The notes below the pieces were generated by a model. It worked only from the letters and a program-made list of their open reading frames with translations, searched no databases and was not told the origin of the DNA. Positions 1 to 7,123 of a DNA stretch of 35,821 nucleotides are shown here, piece after piece. Source of the DNA: Streptosporangiales bacterium (GTDB lineage Bacteria; Actinomycetota; Actinomycetes; Streptosporangiales; WHSR01); NCBI GenBank assembly GCA_009379995.1, contig WHSR01000062.1, positions 1-35,821 of the forward strand, in the 5' to 3' direction. Within the stretch, counting starts at the first letter, position 1. Every line of letters begins with the position of its first letter. The translations under genes were made by a program, and so were the position numbers.

Positions 1-90
1 CGACTTCGCCCGGCGCGACCAGCGCAGCAGCGTCTCCCGCTCCTCCCCCGACAACACCAGCGGCTCTTTCGGGCGGCCACGTCCAGGCAT
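1..90 (-). CDS. IS630-family transposase, first 30 codons only (runs off the left edge)
   Basis: Reading the minus strand from an ATG at 88-90 gives an uninterrupted frame to base 1. It begins MPGRGRPKEPLVLSGEERE and continues with a Leu-Leu-Arg-Trp and an Arg-Arg-Ala-Lys segment. The GRP(K/R) opening followed by an LS-x-EER-E-x-L helix is the usual N-terminus of IS630/Tc1-mariner-type transposases of actinomycetes, where it leads into the DNA-binding helix-turn-helix. The catalytic DDE part would lie outside the window, so I cannot tell whether the element is intact. Bases 91-180, between this start and the next gene, show no gene. The insertion sequence's end probably lies in this gap, but I could not identify its terminal inverted repeat. 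Confidence 0.75.
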   Translation of the reverse strand, partial: MPGRGRPKEPLVLSGEERETLLRWSRRAKS

Positions 91-180
91 GACAGAGACC
101 GTACATTATCTCGTCGAACTTCAGGCGCAGGACACTAGGTGCCGGGCCGGTACGAGGTGGCCGCTCGGTAGCCTGCCCGC

Positions 181-906
181 GTGCGACGCCTGTTTCCAGA
201 GCCCGCCGCGGGCGTGGATCCGTTCGAGGTCTACGGGGACGTTCCGGCCATGTGGCTGCGGGTCGGCATGGTCGTCAGCGCCGACGGTTCGGCCACCGAC
301 GAGCAGGGCTGGACCGGCGGCCTCGGCGGCGAGGCCGACTTCCGCGTCTTCCGTGCCCTCCGCGCGCTCGCCGACGGGATCCTGGTCGGCGCGGCGACGA
401 TCAGGACCGGACGCGTCGGTCCGCACCGGCTGCGGGCGGAGCTTCGGGCCCGCCGGGAGGCCATCGGCAAGCCGGGACCCGCGCCCATCGTCGTCGTTAC
501 GGGATCCCTGGATCTCGACTGGGAGCTCCCATTGTTCACCTCGGCCGAGTCGCCCACGCTCGTGGTTACCTGTACGAACGCGCTGGACGGCGCCACGGTG
601 CCGGATGCGGTACGACCTCACGTCTTCACCGCCGGCGCCGATTCGGTCGACCTCGATCTCGCGGTCAACGAGCTACACTACCGCTTTGGCCTCGGGCACC
701 TCCTCTGCGAGGGCGGGCCGGACCTGGCCACCGGGCTGATCGGCGCCGGGCTCGTCGACGAGCTGTGCCTGAACATCGCCCCGACCTTTGTCGGAGCCCG
801 TCATCACACGCCGCTGCTTACCGCCCTCCCGAGACGTGTCGAGTCGAGCCTAAGAGCCGTTTACGAAGACGAGGGTGTGGTCTTCCTGCGCTACGAACTA
901 AGGTAG
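181..906 (+). CDS. Pyrimidine reductase family protein (RibD C-terminal domain)
   Basis: A 241-residue protein starting at GTG 181. It has the RibD-C/dihydrofolate-reductase-like fold: an N-terminal strand with VGMVVSADGSATD (about residues 28-40), a DFRVFRALRALADGILVGAATIR segment that binds NADPH in this family (about 52-74), and a C-terminal LLCEGGPDLATGLIGAG block (about 174-191). In riboflavin synthesis the domain reduces the ribosyl side chain of the aminopyrimidine intermediate. Stand-alone actinobacterial copies without the deaminase domain are common, and their true substrate is usually unknown. No other riboflavin gene is nearby, so a role in riboflavin synthesis is only a family-level guess. 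The next gene starts 6 bases after the stop. Confidence 0.85.
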   Translation: MRRLFPEPAAGVDPFEVYGDVPAMWLRVGMVVSADGSATDEQGWTGGLGGEADFRVFRALRALADGILVGAATIRTGRVGPHRLRAELRARREAIGKPGPAPIVVVTGSLDLDWELPLFTSAESPTLVVTCTNALDGATVPDAVRPHVFTAGADSVDLDLAVNELHYRFGLGHLLCEGGPDLATGLIGAGLVDELCLNIAPTFVGARHHTPLLTALPRRVESSLRAVYEDEGVVFLRYELR

Positions 907-911
907 CGCGG

Positions 912-2084
912 GTGACCGCAGATTCCAGAATCCCCCACCAGGTTGGGGGCGTTGACCGTGCGCTCCAGCGGGAGGCATCGGTTCGACGAAGAGTCGAGAT
1001 ACTCGAAGCCGAATTGAGTCCGCAGGTCACGGTCGATTCGACCGAATGGATATTCCGGCTGACCGAAATCGCCGACCGCAACGATCTGGAACGGGACGTT
1101 GTCGTCGGCGTCGCCAGCGACCTCGCGTGGCGGGCACGGGAAGTAGGACAACGAATCCCGGGCGACAGCGAATGGTCGAGGTGCAACGACCCCGCGGAGT
1201 CACGAACGACACGCCGGATACTCGCCTATGTCCATGGCTTTCGACTTCGCTTCGACTTCAGGTTCGAGGAGCTGTCGGAATGGTCACGAGACTGGCTTCT
1301 GGATTTTCCTGATGACGTTCTCATCCTGGCGTTCGCCGCGTTCGCCGCGCTGGGGATGCACTCCGAGCGCGGCCAGCCGCTTGTCGACAGGGTCCTGCAG
1401 GCGCCGGATCTGGACGCCGTCGCGCGCGCGACCTGTCTGCACGGGCTGTGGTTCGGCTCGCATATGAAAGACCAAGCCGAGCGGATCATGAAATTGAGTG
1501 ACGAGATGATCGCACGCGGCGAGGACAACTCCAACCTGTACTACTGGAGAGCATTCGCCCAGCGTAGGAGCGGTCGACTGAATGACGCGCTCGACTCGAT
1601 CAACACCGCGATCAGGCTGCTGCCGGTCGGAATGAACGCCGTCCACCAAGACTACTTTCGGGAACGTGAGTTCATCGCTACCACCAGGCTACTCGACGAG
1701 CATGTGGAGAATCTGTCCACACAGCTGAGAGATAGCGTGAGGGACGAGTTCCTGGATTACCTGGAGACGGCCAAACAGGAGCTTGCCGACCAAACCAGAG
1801 TGGCTCAGGAGGTAGTTTCTCGAAGCCTCTTGAGCCTGGTCGAGGTGCTCGCTCTCTTCGTGACCCTCGCCGGATTCCTGCTCGGGTCGGGCGCGGTCGT
1901 GGTCCAAGCTTCCGGATTCGTCGAGAGCTTTGCTTCGATCGCTCTGTTGCTGGTCGGCTCGGTGGCCTTCTTCGTATTGCTGAGAGGGGTCATCCGAATC
2001 GATCGGATCGAACGTCCCATCGTGCTCCGAATCGCTGAATGGTTCGGCCGGCGGGTGTCCCGCGGTCGCGGTCGGGGAGCATAG
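912..2084 (+). CDS. Unknown protein with a TPR motif and two C-terminal membrane helices
   Basis: GTG 912 follows the reductase stop by 5 bases and gives 390 residues; upstream of it the frame overlaps the reductase and is not coding. I do not recognise the family. An N-terminal part (1-200) is rich in Trp and acidic residues and looks helical. Residues about 207-238 form one clear TPR-like helix pair (YYWRAFAQRRSGRLNDALD and following). Residues 255-305 are a charged helix, possibly coiled coil. Two hydrophobic segments at about 306-331 and 340-361 are separated by a short loop, followed by a basic tail ending RRVSRGRGRGA. The layout suggests a cytoplasmic sensor or scaffold anchored by a C-terminal hairpin. 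The gene is convergent with the SDR gene, with only 2 bases between their stops. Function is not inferred. Confidence 0.7.
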   Translation: MTADSRIPHQVGGVDRALQREASVRRRVEILEAELSPQVTVDSTEWIFRLTEIADRNDLERDVVVGVASDLAWRAREVGQRIPGDSEWSRCNDPAESRTTRRILAYVHGFRLRFDFRFEELSEWSRDWLLDFPDDVLILAFAAFAALGMHSERGQPLVDRVLQAPDLDAVARATCLHGLWFGSHMKDQAERIMKLSDEMIARGEDNSNLYYWRAFAQRRSGRLNDALDSINTAIRLLPVGMNAVHQDYFREREFIATTRLLDEHVENLSTQLRDSVRDEFLDYLETAKQELADQTRVAQEVVSRSLLSLVEVLALFVTLAGFLLGSGAVVVQASGFVESFASIALLLVGSVAFFVLLRGVIRIDRIERPIVLRIAEWFGRRVSRGRGRGA

Positions 2085-2086
2085 CC

Positions 2087-2809
2087 CTACACCTCCCAGT
2101 CGGCGGGAATCCGAAGCCCCAGGCTGGTCTTGTCGGGGAAATCAGGGCTCGCCACCGAGGCGACGTACTCGCCGACCTGCTCTCCGGACAGCCAGCCTCG
2201 CTCGACGGGGTCGCCCGCCGGCCAGTGGCGGGTGACGATGGGAGTGAGGACGGCGACCTCGTGCAGCCGGACCGGAGCGTCCGCGAGCTCGACCTCGAGC
2301 GTGCGCAGCAGCATCGTTTGGGCAGCCCCGGTCACCGATATGGGGCCCGACCCGGCTATTGGCCGGATCGCCGCGATGCCGGCCAAGGCGACGTAGACGG
2401 TACCGGGCCGGTCCGCCAGCTCCGGCAGAAAGGTGCGCGCGACGAGGAAGTGCGCGGTCAGGTTGTCGTGCAGGACTCGCTGCCACGTGCCGAACGGCAC
2501 CTCGGTGAGCACGTTGCCCTCCCACCACGCCCCGAGAGAGGCCACGACGCCGTCGATCGGGCCGAACTCGGCGCTCACCCGGTCACGTATCTCCTCGGCG
2601 TCCGTGGGGTTCCCCACGTCGCCGACCAGGGTGTGCAGGCGGGGAAGAAGCTCGGGCTCCACGCCGGACCGCAGCCGCTCGATCCGCTCCGAGGTGCGGG
2701 ACGGCACCACCACCCTGGCGCCCCGGCGCAGCAAAGCCAGGGTCACGCACTCACCGGCCACCCCCGCGCCGCCCGCCACCACGAAGCCCTTGTCCGTCAA
2801 CCCGTACAC
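2087..2809 (-). CDS. SDR-family protein with a degenerate active site
   Basis: A 240-residue short-chain dehydrogenase fold from GTG 2809. The Rossmann nucleotide-binding motif is present as AGGAGVAG (about residues 12-19), with a D-V pair at about 64-65 and the conserved Asn (N116). The catalytic part is not normal: the position of the YxxxK motif reads I157-S-V-T-G161, and the serine usually 13 residues before Tyr is Gly144. Unless the alignment is shifted, the Ser/Tyr/Lys triad is gone. It may bind NAD(P)H as a regulator, use another mechanism, or be decaying. The start overlaps the end of the doxX-like gene by 13 bases, so the two are co-transcribed. This fits an ECF41-type cassette, in which oxidoreductases are common partners. 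Confidence 0.8.
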   Translation of the reverse strand: MYGLTDKGFVVAGGAGVAGECVTLALLRRGARVVVPSRTSERIERLRSGVEPELLPRLHTLVGDVGNPTDAEEIRDRVSAEFGPIDGVVASLGAWWEGNVLTEVPFGTWQRVLHDNLTAHFLVARTFLPELADRPGTVYVALAGIAAIRPIAGSGPISVTGAAQTMLLRTLEVELADAPVRLHEVAVLTPIVTRHWPAGDPVERGWLSGEQVGEYVASVASPDFPDKTSLGLRIPADWEV

Positions 2810-3237
2810 AGCGCCGTTGTAGCAGGTTGCGCGCCGCGCGGTGTCCCGGCCCGCGAACCCGGCCGCGGCCTGGCCCGGCCGACCCGATCAGGAAGAGCCA
2901 GTCGCAACACCAGCGAGCCAACGGCCAGCAGGAGAAACGACGCCGGGTAGGGGATAAGCGAGTACGCATGGCCGCGCATGACGGTGACGATTGCACCGAC
3001 AAAGAACAGGACGAGGCCGACTGAGGCCGCAACCCCGATCAGGGGCACTCCTATACCCGCCAGCAGACCAAGCGCGCCCGCCACCTTGAGGGCACCCAGC
3101 GGGAACAGCCACGAATGTGGCACGCCCGTTTTGGTCATGTTGACGAGGAGCCACTCGGAGCGGATGAAGTCGACGGTGGCCGCGGACGTGTTGGCCGCCG
3201 TGGTCAGGACGGTGACGACGACGAAGGCGGTAAACAT
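2797..3237 (-). CDS. DoxX family integral membrane protein
   Basis: The 146-residue protein starts at ATG 3237, with AGAGAG about 10 bases upstream; reading further upstream would enter the terminator hairpin region. Four hydrophobic segments are visible: FTAFVVVTVLTTAANTSAA at the N-terminus, PLGALKVAGALGLLAGIGVP, VAASVGLVLFFVGAIVTVM, and PASFLLLAVGSLVLRLAL. This is the DoxX/DoxD-like four-helix pattern, including the K-V-A-G-A-L-G-L-L block typical of the family. The C-terminal 30 residues are Arg/Pro-rich and overlap the SDR start, so the tail may be degenerate. DoxX-like proteins act in membrane redox or thiol stress in other bacteria; here the partners are a monooxygenase-like protein and an SDR. 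Confidence 0.8.
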   Translation of the reverse strand: MFTAFVVVTVLTTAANTSAATVDFIRSEWLLVNMTKTGVPHSWLFPLGALKVAGALGLLAGIGVPLIGVAASVGLVLFFVGAIVTVMRGHAYSLIPYPASFLLLAVGSLVLRLALPDRVGRARPRPGSRAGTPRGAQPATTALCTG

Positions 3238-3283
3238 AAGGAAATACTCTCTTTGGACATAGATTATCGCGGAATTGGATAGC

Positions 3284-3313
3284 GGTGTGGAGCCTTCGGC
3301 GAGGCTCCACACC
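3284..3313 (-). terminator. Strong hairpin between the monooxygenase-like gene and doxX
   Basis: Perfect 11-bp stem GGTGTGGAGCC / GGCTCCACACC with an 8-base loop (12 bp if the inner T-A pair is counted). It lies 24 bases past the stop of the gene ending at 3338 and before the doxX start. There is no long U tract in the minus-strand direction. Read as a factor-independent-type terminator or RNA-stability hairpin that separates the upstream gene from doxX/SDR. Confidence 0.65.
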
Positions 3314-3337
3314 CGTCTTTGGTCGAGCTCGGTGCGA

Positions 3338-3643
3338 CTATTGGAAGAGCTTGTATGATCCGACGACTTCTAGCTGCTCCGGTGCCGGCGGCTCTCCCAC
3401 TACCCAGTTCTTGAGGTTCTGTTGGAATTCTCCGGCCGCGGCGATGCCAGGCAGCGGATTGTCCATCCCGTCCTCGAGCTCCAGGAAACCTACGAAGGTC
3501 ACACCGTCGGGAAGCTTGCACAACGCGTAACGGGTGCCGGTCGGCTGCGCCTCCTGGATTGCGGCGACCATCACCTCGACCGCCGCCTCGATGTCGGCAA
3601 CGTTCGCTTTGTTCGCGGTGAAGCGGAGCATCTGTACACTCAT
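3338..3643 (-). CDS. Small antibiotic-biosynthesis-monooxygenase-like (dimeric alpha/beta-barrel) protein
   Basis: A 101-residue protein from ATG 3643, preceded by a good AAGGAGA ribosome site. It has the strand-helix-strand-strand pattern of ferredoxin-like dimeric barrel proteins: MSVQMLRFTA, a long helix with DIEAAVEVMVAAIQEAQPTG, then YALCKLPDGVTFVGFLELED and a C-terminal VVGSYKLF strand. Proteins of this kind are annotated as ABM-domain or hypothetical. No cofactor residues can be assigned. It is divergent from the sigma-factor remnant with an 82-base gap, an arrangement seen for ECF41 sigma factors and their target oxidoreductase or DoxX genes. A terminator-like hairpin separates it from doxX downstream. 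Confidence 0.7.
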   Translation of the reverse strand: MSVQMLRFTANKANVADIEAAVEVMVAAIQEAQPTGTRYALCKLPDGVTFVGFLELEDGMDNPLPGIAAAGEFQQNLKNWVVGEPPAPEQLEVVGSYKLFQ

Positions 3644-3725
3644 GGGTTGTCTCCTTATGCCCGTCGAACTCGTCAGGGACTGGTTTGTCTCCCCTTAGAC
3701 GGACGCCGGACGGGAAAGGTGACCG

Positions 3726-4232
3726 ATGAACGGACACGAGGGGTTGGCGGCGGGCTTCGAGGCCCACCGCGACCACCTGCGCGGAGTCGCCTATCGAATG
3801 CTCGGCTCCCTGGACGAGGCCGAGCGGCTCACTCCGGCCGAGCGAGTTGCCTTCGTGCTCCACGACCTGTCCGCCGTACCCTTCGACGAGATCGCGATTG
3901 TCCTGGGGCGTTCACAGGTGGCGAGCAAGAAGCTCGCCAGTCGCGCCCGGGACCGGGTTCGTGGAGTGGCGACGGCCGGCAAGCGGGTCGATCTCGCCCG
4001 GCACTACGCCGTTGTCGACGCCGTGGCCGACGAGACCCGGCTGTTCGCCCACCGGGCCCGGTCCGCCGAGGTAGCGCTCGTGGACGGGACGCCAGGAATC
4101 GTCGTCGCACCATACGGGCGACTGTTCGCCGTGCTGCGCCTGACCATCGAACACGGGCGGGTCACCGAGATCGAGGTAATCGCCAATCCGACCCGCCTCG
4201 ACCAACTCCCGCTGGCAGTAGGTCGGCCCTGA
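3726..4232 (+). CDS. ECF41/SigJ-like sigma factor remnant with two in-frame deletions
   Basis: 168 residues from ATG 3726 (AAAGG upstream). Normal ECF41 factors are roughly 290-330 residues: sigma-2, sigma-4, and a SnoaL-like tail. Here the start of sigma-2 (HRDHLRGVAYRMLGSLDEAE, about residues 14-33) is joined directly to sigma-4 (LTPAERVAFVLHDLSAVPFD, about 35-54, then EIAIVLGRSQVASKKLASRAR). The -10 recognition and core-binding regions 2.2-2.4, about 80 codons, are therefore missing. The SnoaL tail is also shortened by roughly 35-40 codons: VVDAVADE is followed almost at once by FAHRARSAEVALVDGTPG. Both junctions keep the frame. It cannot act as a normal sigma factor. It may be a relic or, less likely, a retained regulator that still binds -35 DNA. 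Confidence 0.75.
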   Translation: MNGHEGLAAGFEAHRDHLRGVAYRMLGSLDEAERLTPAERVAFVLHDLSAVPFDEIAIVLGRSQVASKKLASRARDRVRGVATAGKRVDLARHYAVVDAVADETRLFAHRARSAEVALVDGTPGIVVAPYGRLFAVLRLTIEHGRVTEIEVIANPTRLDQLPLAVGRP

Positions 4233-4273
4233 CGAACGACAGCCGGCCCGAACGGCACGTCCGAACCATGTCG

Positions 4274-5371
4274 CTACGCCTCGCCCTGCCAGGAAAGGAT
4301 GGACGCCAGATCGTAGGAAACCGGCCGGTCGAGCTGGTCGTACGTGCAGGAGCCGGGGTCGCGATCGGGCCGCCAACGGCGGAACTGGGCGGTGTGCCGG
4401 AAGCGCCGACCCTCCAGGTGGTCGTATCCGACCTCGCACACCAGCGCCGGCCGCAGCGGCACCCAGGAAAGATCCTTCTTTGCGTTCCACCGGGTGATCG
4501 CGCCGGGCATGCGGTCAACGGTGGCCTCGTCCTGCTGGGCCCAGCCAGCCCAGGGGTGGTCGGCGAGGTCCTCCATCCGGTACGGGGCGAGCTCGTCGAG
4601 CAGCTCCTCGCGGCGCTGGGCGGAGAACGCGGCGGCGACGCCCACGTGCTGCAGTGCACCGTCGTCGTAGAGACCGAGCAACAGCGAGCCCACGACCGGC
4701 CCACTCTTGTGCCAACGAAAGCCGGCCACGACGCAGTCAGCGGTGCGCTCGTGTTTGATCTTGTACATGGGCCGCCGATCCGGCTCGTACAGGAGGTCGA
4801 ACGGCTTGGCGATGATGCCGTCCAGGCCGGCCCCCTCGAACTCGTCGAACCAGCGCAGGGCACGCTTGTGGTCGGTGGTTCCCGGCGCGATGAAGATCGC
4901 CGGGCCAGCGCCGGCGAGGGCCGCCTCGAGCCTTTCCCGTCGCACCCGGAACGGGGTCTCCCAGAAGGATTCGTCGTCCAGGGCGAGCAGGTCGAACGCC
5001 ACGAACGACGCCGGGGTCTGTTCGGCCAGCAGCCGTACCCGGGACTCGGCCGGATGGATGCGGTTGAGCAGCGCGTCGAAGTCGAGGTGGTCGCCCGCCG
5101 CGATCACTATCTCGCCGTCGACGACGCAGCGCTCCGGTAGCTCGCGGCGCGCCGCCTCGACGAGCTCCGGAAAGTAGCGGGTGAGCGGGCGCTCTCGCCG
5201 GCTGCCCAGCTCCACCTCGTCGCCGTCCCGGAAGATGATGCTGCGGAACCCGTCCCACTTGGCCTCGTAGAACATGTCCGGGGGGATCTTCGCGACGGAA
5301 CGCGCCAGCATCGGCGCGACCGGCGGCATCACAGGAAGCTGCACACTCCCATCTTGCCTGGTAAGGCTCAC
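4274..5371 (-). CDS. ligC: ATP-dependent DNA ligase (LigC type)
   Basis: A 365-residue protein. The adenylation motif I is EAKWDGFR, with the catalytic Lys at about residue 38. VVDGEIVI is at about 93-100, AFDLLALDDESFWETPFRVR is near 134-153, and motif IV/V is GLDGIIAKP followed by YKIKHERTADCVVAG. An OB-fold C-terminal half follows, ending near the LRPALVCEVGYDHLEG and FRHTAQFRRWRPDRDP blocks typical of mycobacterial LigC. It seals nicks using ATP, and in actinobacteria LigC is an accessory ligase linked to non-homologous end joining or base excision repair. No Ku or LigD gene is in view. The GTG at 5371 is taken as the start; a GTG nine codons downstream (VQLPVMPPVAPML) is also plausible because family members often begin there. 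Confidence 0.9.
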   Translation of the reverse strand: MSLTRQDGSVQLPVMPPVAPMLARSVAKIPPDMFYEAKWDGFRSIIFRDGDEVELGSRRERPLTRYFPELVEAARRELPERCVVDGEIVIAAGDHLDFDALLNRIHPAESRVRLLAEQTPASFVAFDLLALDDESFWETPFRVRRERLEAALAGAGPAIFIAPGTTDHKRALRWFDEFEGAGLDGIIAKPFDLLYEPDRRPMYKIKHERTADCVVAGFRWHKSGPVVGSLLLGLYDDGALQHVGVAAAFSAQRREELLDELAPYRMEDLADHPWAGWAQQDEATVDRMPGAITRWNAKKDLSWVPLRPALVCEVGYDHLEGRRFRHTAQFRRWRPDRDPGSCTYDQLDRPVSYDLASILSWQGEA

Positions 5372-5403
5372 TCACCAGGGAAGGACGACCCAACCGGGGA
5401 CCG

Positions 5404-5751
5404 ATGAGGATGACGAACGCGGACATCGTACGAGCGTGCTTCGAAAGCTACGTCAACCAGGACCGCGATACAGCCGAGTCGTTGATAGCCAGGAATTTTG
5501 TCTTCACGAGTCCGCAAGACGACCATATCGATAGGGCAGCATTCTTCGAGCGCTGCTTTCCTACCGCTGGACGCCTACGGACGCAGGAACTTCTTCATGT
5601 CGTCCCTACCGACGGCGACGACGTCTTCGTCCTGTATGAGTACGAGCTACACACCGGTGAGCGGCACCGTAATGTTGAAGTGCTTACTGTGCGTAACGGT
5701 AAGGTCGCAGAAACTCAGGTCTTCTTCGGCGGCCGCGTCTCGTACGCTTGA
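5404..5751 (+). CDS. SnoaL/NTF2-like small protein
   Basis: A 115-residue protein starting at ATG 5404, divergent from ligC with 32 bases between starts; ATG 5410 (MTNADIV) is an equally possible start. It has the cone-shaped NTF2/SnoaL pattern: an N-terminal helix (ADIVRACFESYVNQDRDTAE), FVFTSP, a helix with AAFFERCFP, and paired strands FVLYEYELHTGERHRNVEVL and GKVAETQVFFGG. Such proteins are polyketide-cyclase-like or isomerase-like, or simply ligand-binding. No catalytic residues can be assigned. A second NTF2-like gene follows about 100 bases later on the same strand; the two differ in sequence and are not an obvious recent duplication. Confidence 0.75.
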   Translation: MRMTNADIVRACFESYVNQDRDTAESLIARNFVFTSPQDDHIDRAAFFERCFPTAGRLRTQELLHVVPTDGDDVFVLYEYELHTGERHRNVEVLTVRNGKVAETQVFFGGRVSYA

Positions 5752-5756
5752 GCCTC

Positions 5757-5792
5757 GCGACCCGTTCGACCGCGCACTCAGACTCGGGTCGC
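5757..5792 (+). terminator. Possible stem-loop after the SnoaL-like gene
   Basis: GCGACCCG at 5757-5764 pairs perfectly with CGGGTCGC at 5785-5792 across a 20-base loop, beginning 6 bases after the stop at 5751. There is no U tract. It could terminate transcription between the two NTF2-like genes. The long loop makes this uncertain. Confidence 0.35.
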
Positions 5793-5855
5793 CCACAGGT
5801 CTAACCATGTGACAGGAACCAACGACGGCACCGGCTCTCCGGAAAAGGACACGCC

Positions 5856-6302
5856 ATGGCCGCGCACACCACTTCGGGCAGCGAAGAGGCCCAGATCCGC
5901 GCCCTCATCGAGAAACGGATTCCGGCACTCGCCGCCAAGGACGTCGCCGTCCTCACCTCCGACTACGCGAGGAACCTCGTCCTCTTCGACGCCGTGGGAC
6001 CGCTGCGTCACATCGGCTCGGACGCGCAGGCCCAGCGTGCCGCGGAATGGCTGTCCCTCTATCCCGAGGGGATCGACTGCCAGATCCGCGACATAGAAGT
6101 TACAGCGGGCGAGGACGTGGCCTTCTGCCACTACCTTTACCGGGTGGGCGGCACCATGACGGACGGCACGCGGGTCGGCATGTGGCTACGCGCAACCGTC
6201 TGTCTCAGCAAAATTGACGGCGCGTGGGTGATCACGCACGAGCACGCCTCGGTGCCGTTCGACGGCAAGACGGGAGCCGCCTCGGTCGACCTGCAGCCTT
6301 GA
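5856..6302 (+). CDS. NTF2-like / SnoaL-type protein (SgcJ/EcaC-like ketosteroid-isomerase fold)
   Basis: 148 residues from ATG 5856, with AAAAGGA ten bases upstream. Opening SGSEEAQIRALIEKRIPALA then AKDVAVLTSDYARNLVLFDA is the usual N-terminal helix pair and first strand of the YybH/SgcJ-type NTF2 proteins. QIRDIEVTAGEDVAFCHYLY, then a GTRVGMWLRATVCLSKIDGA strand pair and WVITHEHASVPFD, close the barrel. The WxITHEHxSxPF ending is very common in this family. Enzymatic activity is unknown; many members are stress- or biosynthesis-associated accessory proteins. The gene has no obvious partner: it is convergent with the nitroreductase gene, with 34 bases between stops. Confidence 0.8.
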   Translation: MAAHTTSGSEEAQIRALIEKRIPALAAKDVAVLTSDYARNLVLFDAVGPLRHIGSDAQAQRAAEWLSLYPEGIDCQIRDIEVTAGEDVAFCHYLYRVGGTMTDGTRVGMWLRATVCLSKIDGAWVITHEHASVPFDGKTGAASVDLQP

Positions 6303-6336
6303 GCGCCGTATCGTGCGGATGGATGGACGTCCGCAG

Positions 6337-7101
6337 TCAGTCGATGCGCGACTCGTCGCGGTACATCACCCGGGGGCGGTCCTTCTCGATCCACTCGTCG
6401 ATCTGGGCGTCGGTACGGAACTTGGCGAGGTCGTAGCGATCCCAGCTCATGATCTCGTCGAGCTGCTTCTTCCAGCGCTTGTACGGCGGCTTCTTGGGTG
6501 GCCCGAAGCACATGATGTCGATCAGCGAGAGCTCGTCCGGGACGCCGAGAAGCGGCCGAAGGGCCCGCTGGGCCTCCTCCTGGCCGATGGCGGTCACCCA
6601 CCACACCGCGTACCCGAGGGCGGCGGCGGCCAGGTGGGCGGCCATGGTGCTGGCCGCGACGCTCTGCAGCAGGATCCGCTCAGCGTTCTGCCGGTACATC
6701 AGGTCCAGCTCCGAACCGTCGCCGAGCACCGGGAACGCCTTGACGTACCGGAAATCCGCGACGATCACGATCAGGCCCGGCGCCGTCTTCATCCCGCGGT
6801 AGTTCGGCGAGGGGAAGTTCATGCCAAGCTCGATCCGCCGGTACCGCTCCCGGACGAAGTGCTCACCGAGCTGCTCCTTGACCGCCGGATCGGTGACCAC
6901 GATGTAGTGCCACGGCTGCGCGTCCGCGCCGGACGGGGCATGGCGAGCCGCCTCGACGATCATCTCGTGGTGCTCGCGGGGAACGACGTAGCTCGCGTCG
7001 AACTCGCGGCTGGTCATCCGGGCCCGGACGACCTCCATGAACCGCTCGTAGCGCTCAACCTCGTCAAACGGTTCGGCAGCCGCCGATACGCCGTCCACCA
7101 T
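6337..7101 (-). CDS. Nitroreductase-family flavoprotein
   Basis: 254 residues from ATG 7101. The FMN-binding opening RHAPSGADAQPWHYIVVTDP (about residues 53-72) is the family's R-x-A-P-S-G-x-N/D-x-Q-P-W motif. A central helix LLQSVAASTMAAHLAAAALG (about 144-163) and AVWWVTAIGQEE follow, and ELSLIDIMCFGPPKKPP is the C-terminal FMN/dimer block. These enzymes use FMN and NAD(P)H to reduce nitro groups, quinones or enones, or act on iodinated or pyruvate-derived compounds; the exact substrate is unknown. The start lies only 22 bases beyond the stop of the indolepyruvate oxidoreductase gene on the same strand. The two are therefore probably one transcript, and the nitroreductase-like protein may serve the same pathway. 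Confidence 0.85.
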   Translation of the reverse strand: MVDGVSAAAEPFDEVERYERFMEVVRARMTSREFDASYVVPREHHEMIVEAARHAPSGADAQPWHYIVVTDPAVKEQLGEHFVRERYRRIELGMNFPSPNYRGMKTAPGLIVIVADFRYVKAFPVLGDGSELDLMYRQNAERILLQSVAASTMAAHLAAAALGYAVWWVTAIGQEEAQRALRPLLGVPDELSLIDIMCFGPPKKPPYKRWKKQLDEIMSWDRYDLAKFRTDAQIDEWIEKDRPRVMYRDESRID

Positions 7102-7123
7102 GTCATCATCCTCTCTGCAAGGG

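Noticed and set aside
3422..5140. A 570-codon plus-strand frame spanning the sigma remnant and antisense to ligC
   Set aside because: It overlaps three better-supported genes and is Arg/Gly/Pro-rich without a recognisable domain.
5803..5830. TGTCACA on the minus strand near 5815 as an ECF41 promoter
   Set aside because: No CGTC at 15-17 bases (the word there is CGAC), and no gene is transcribed leftward from it.
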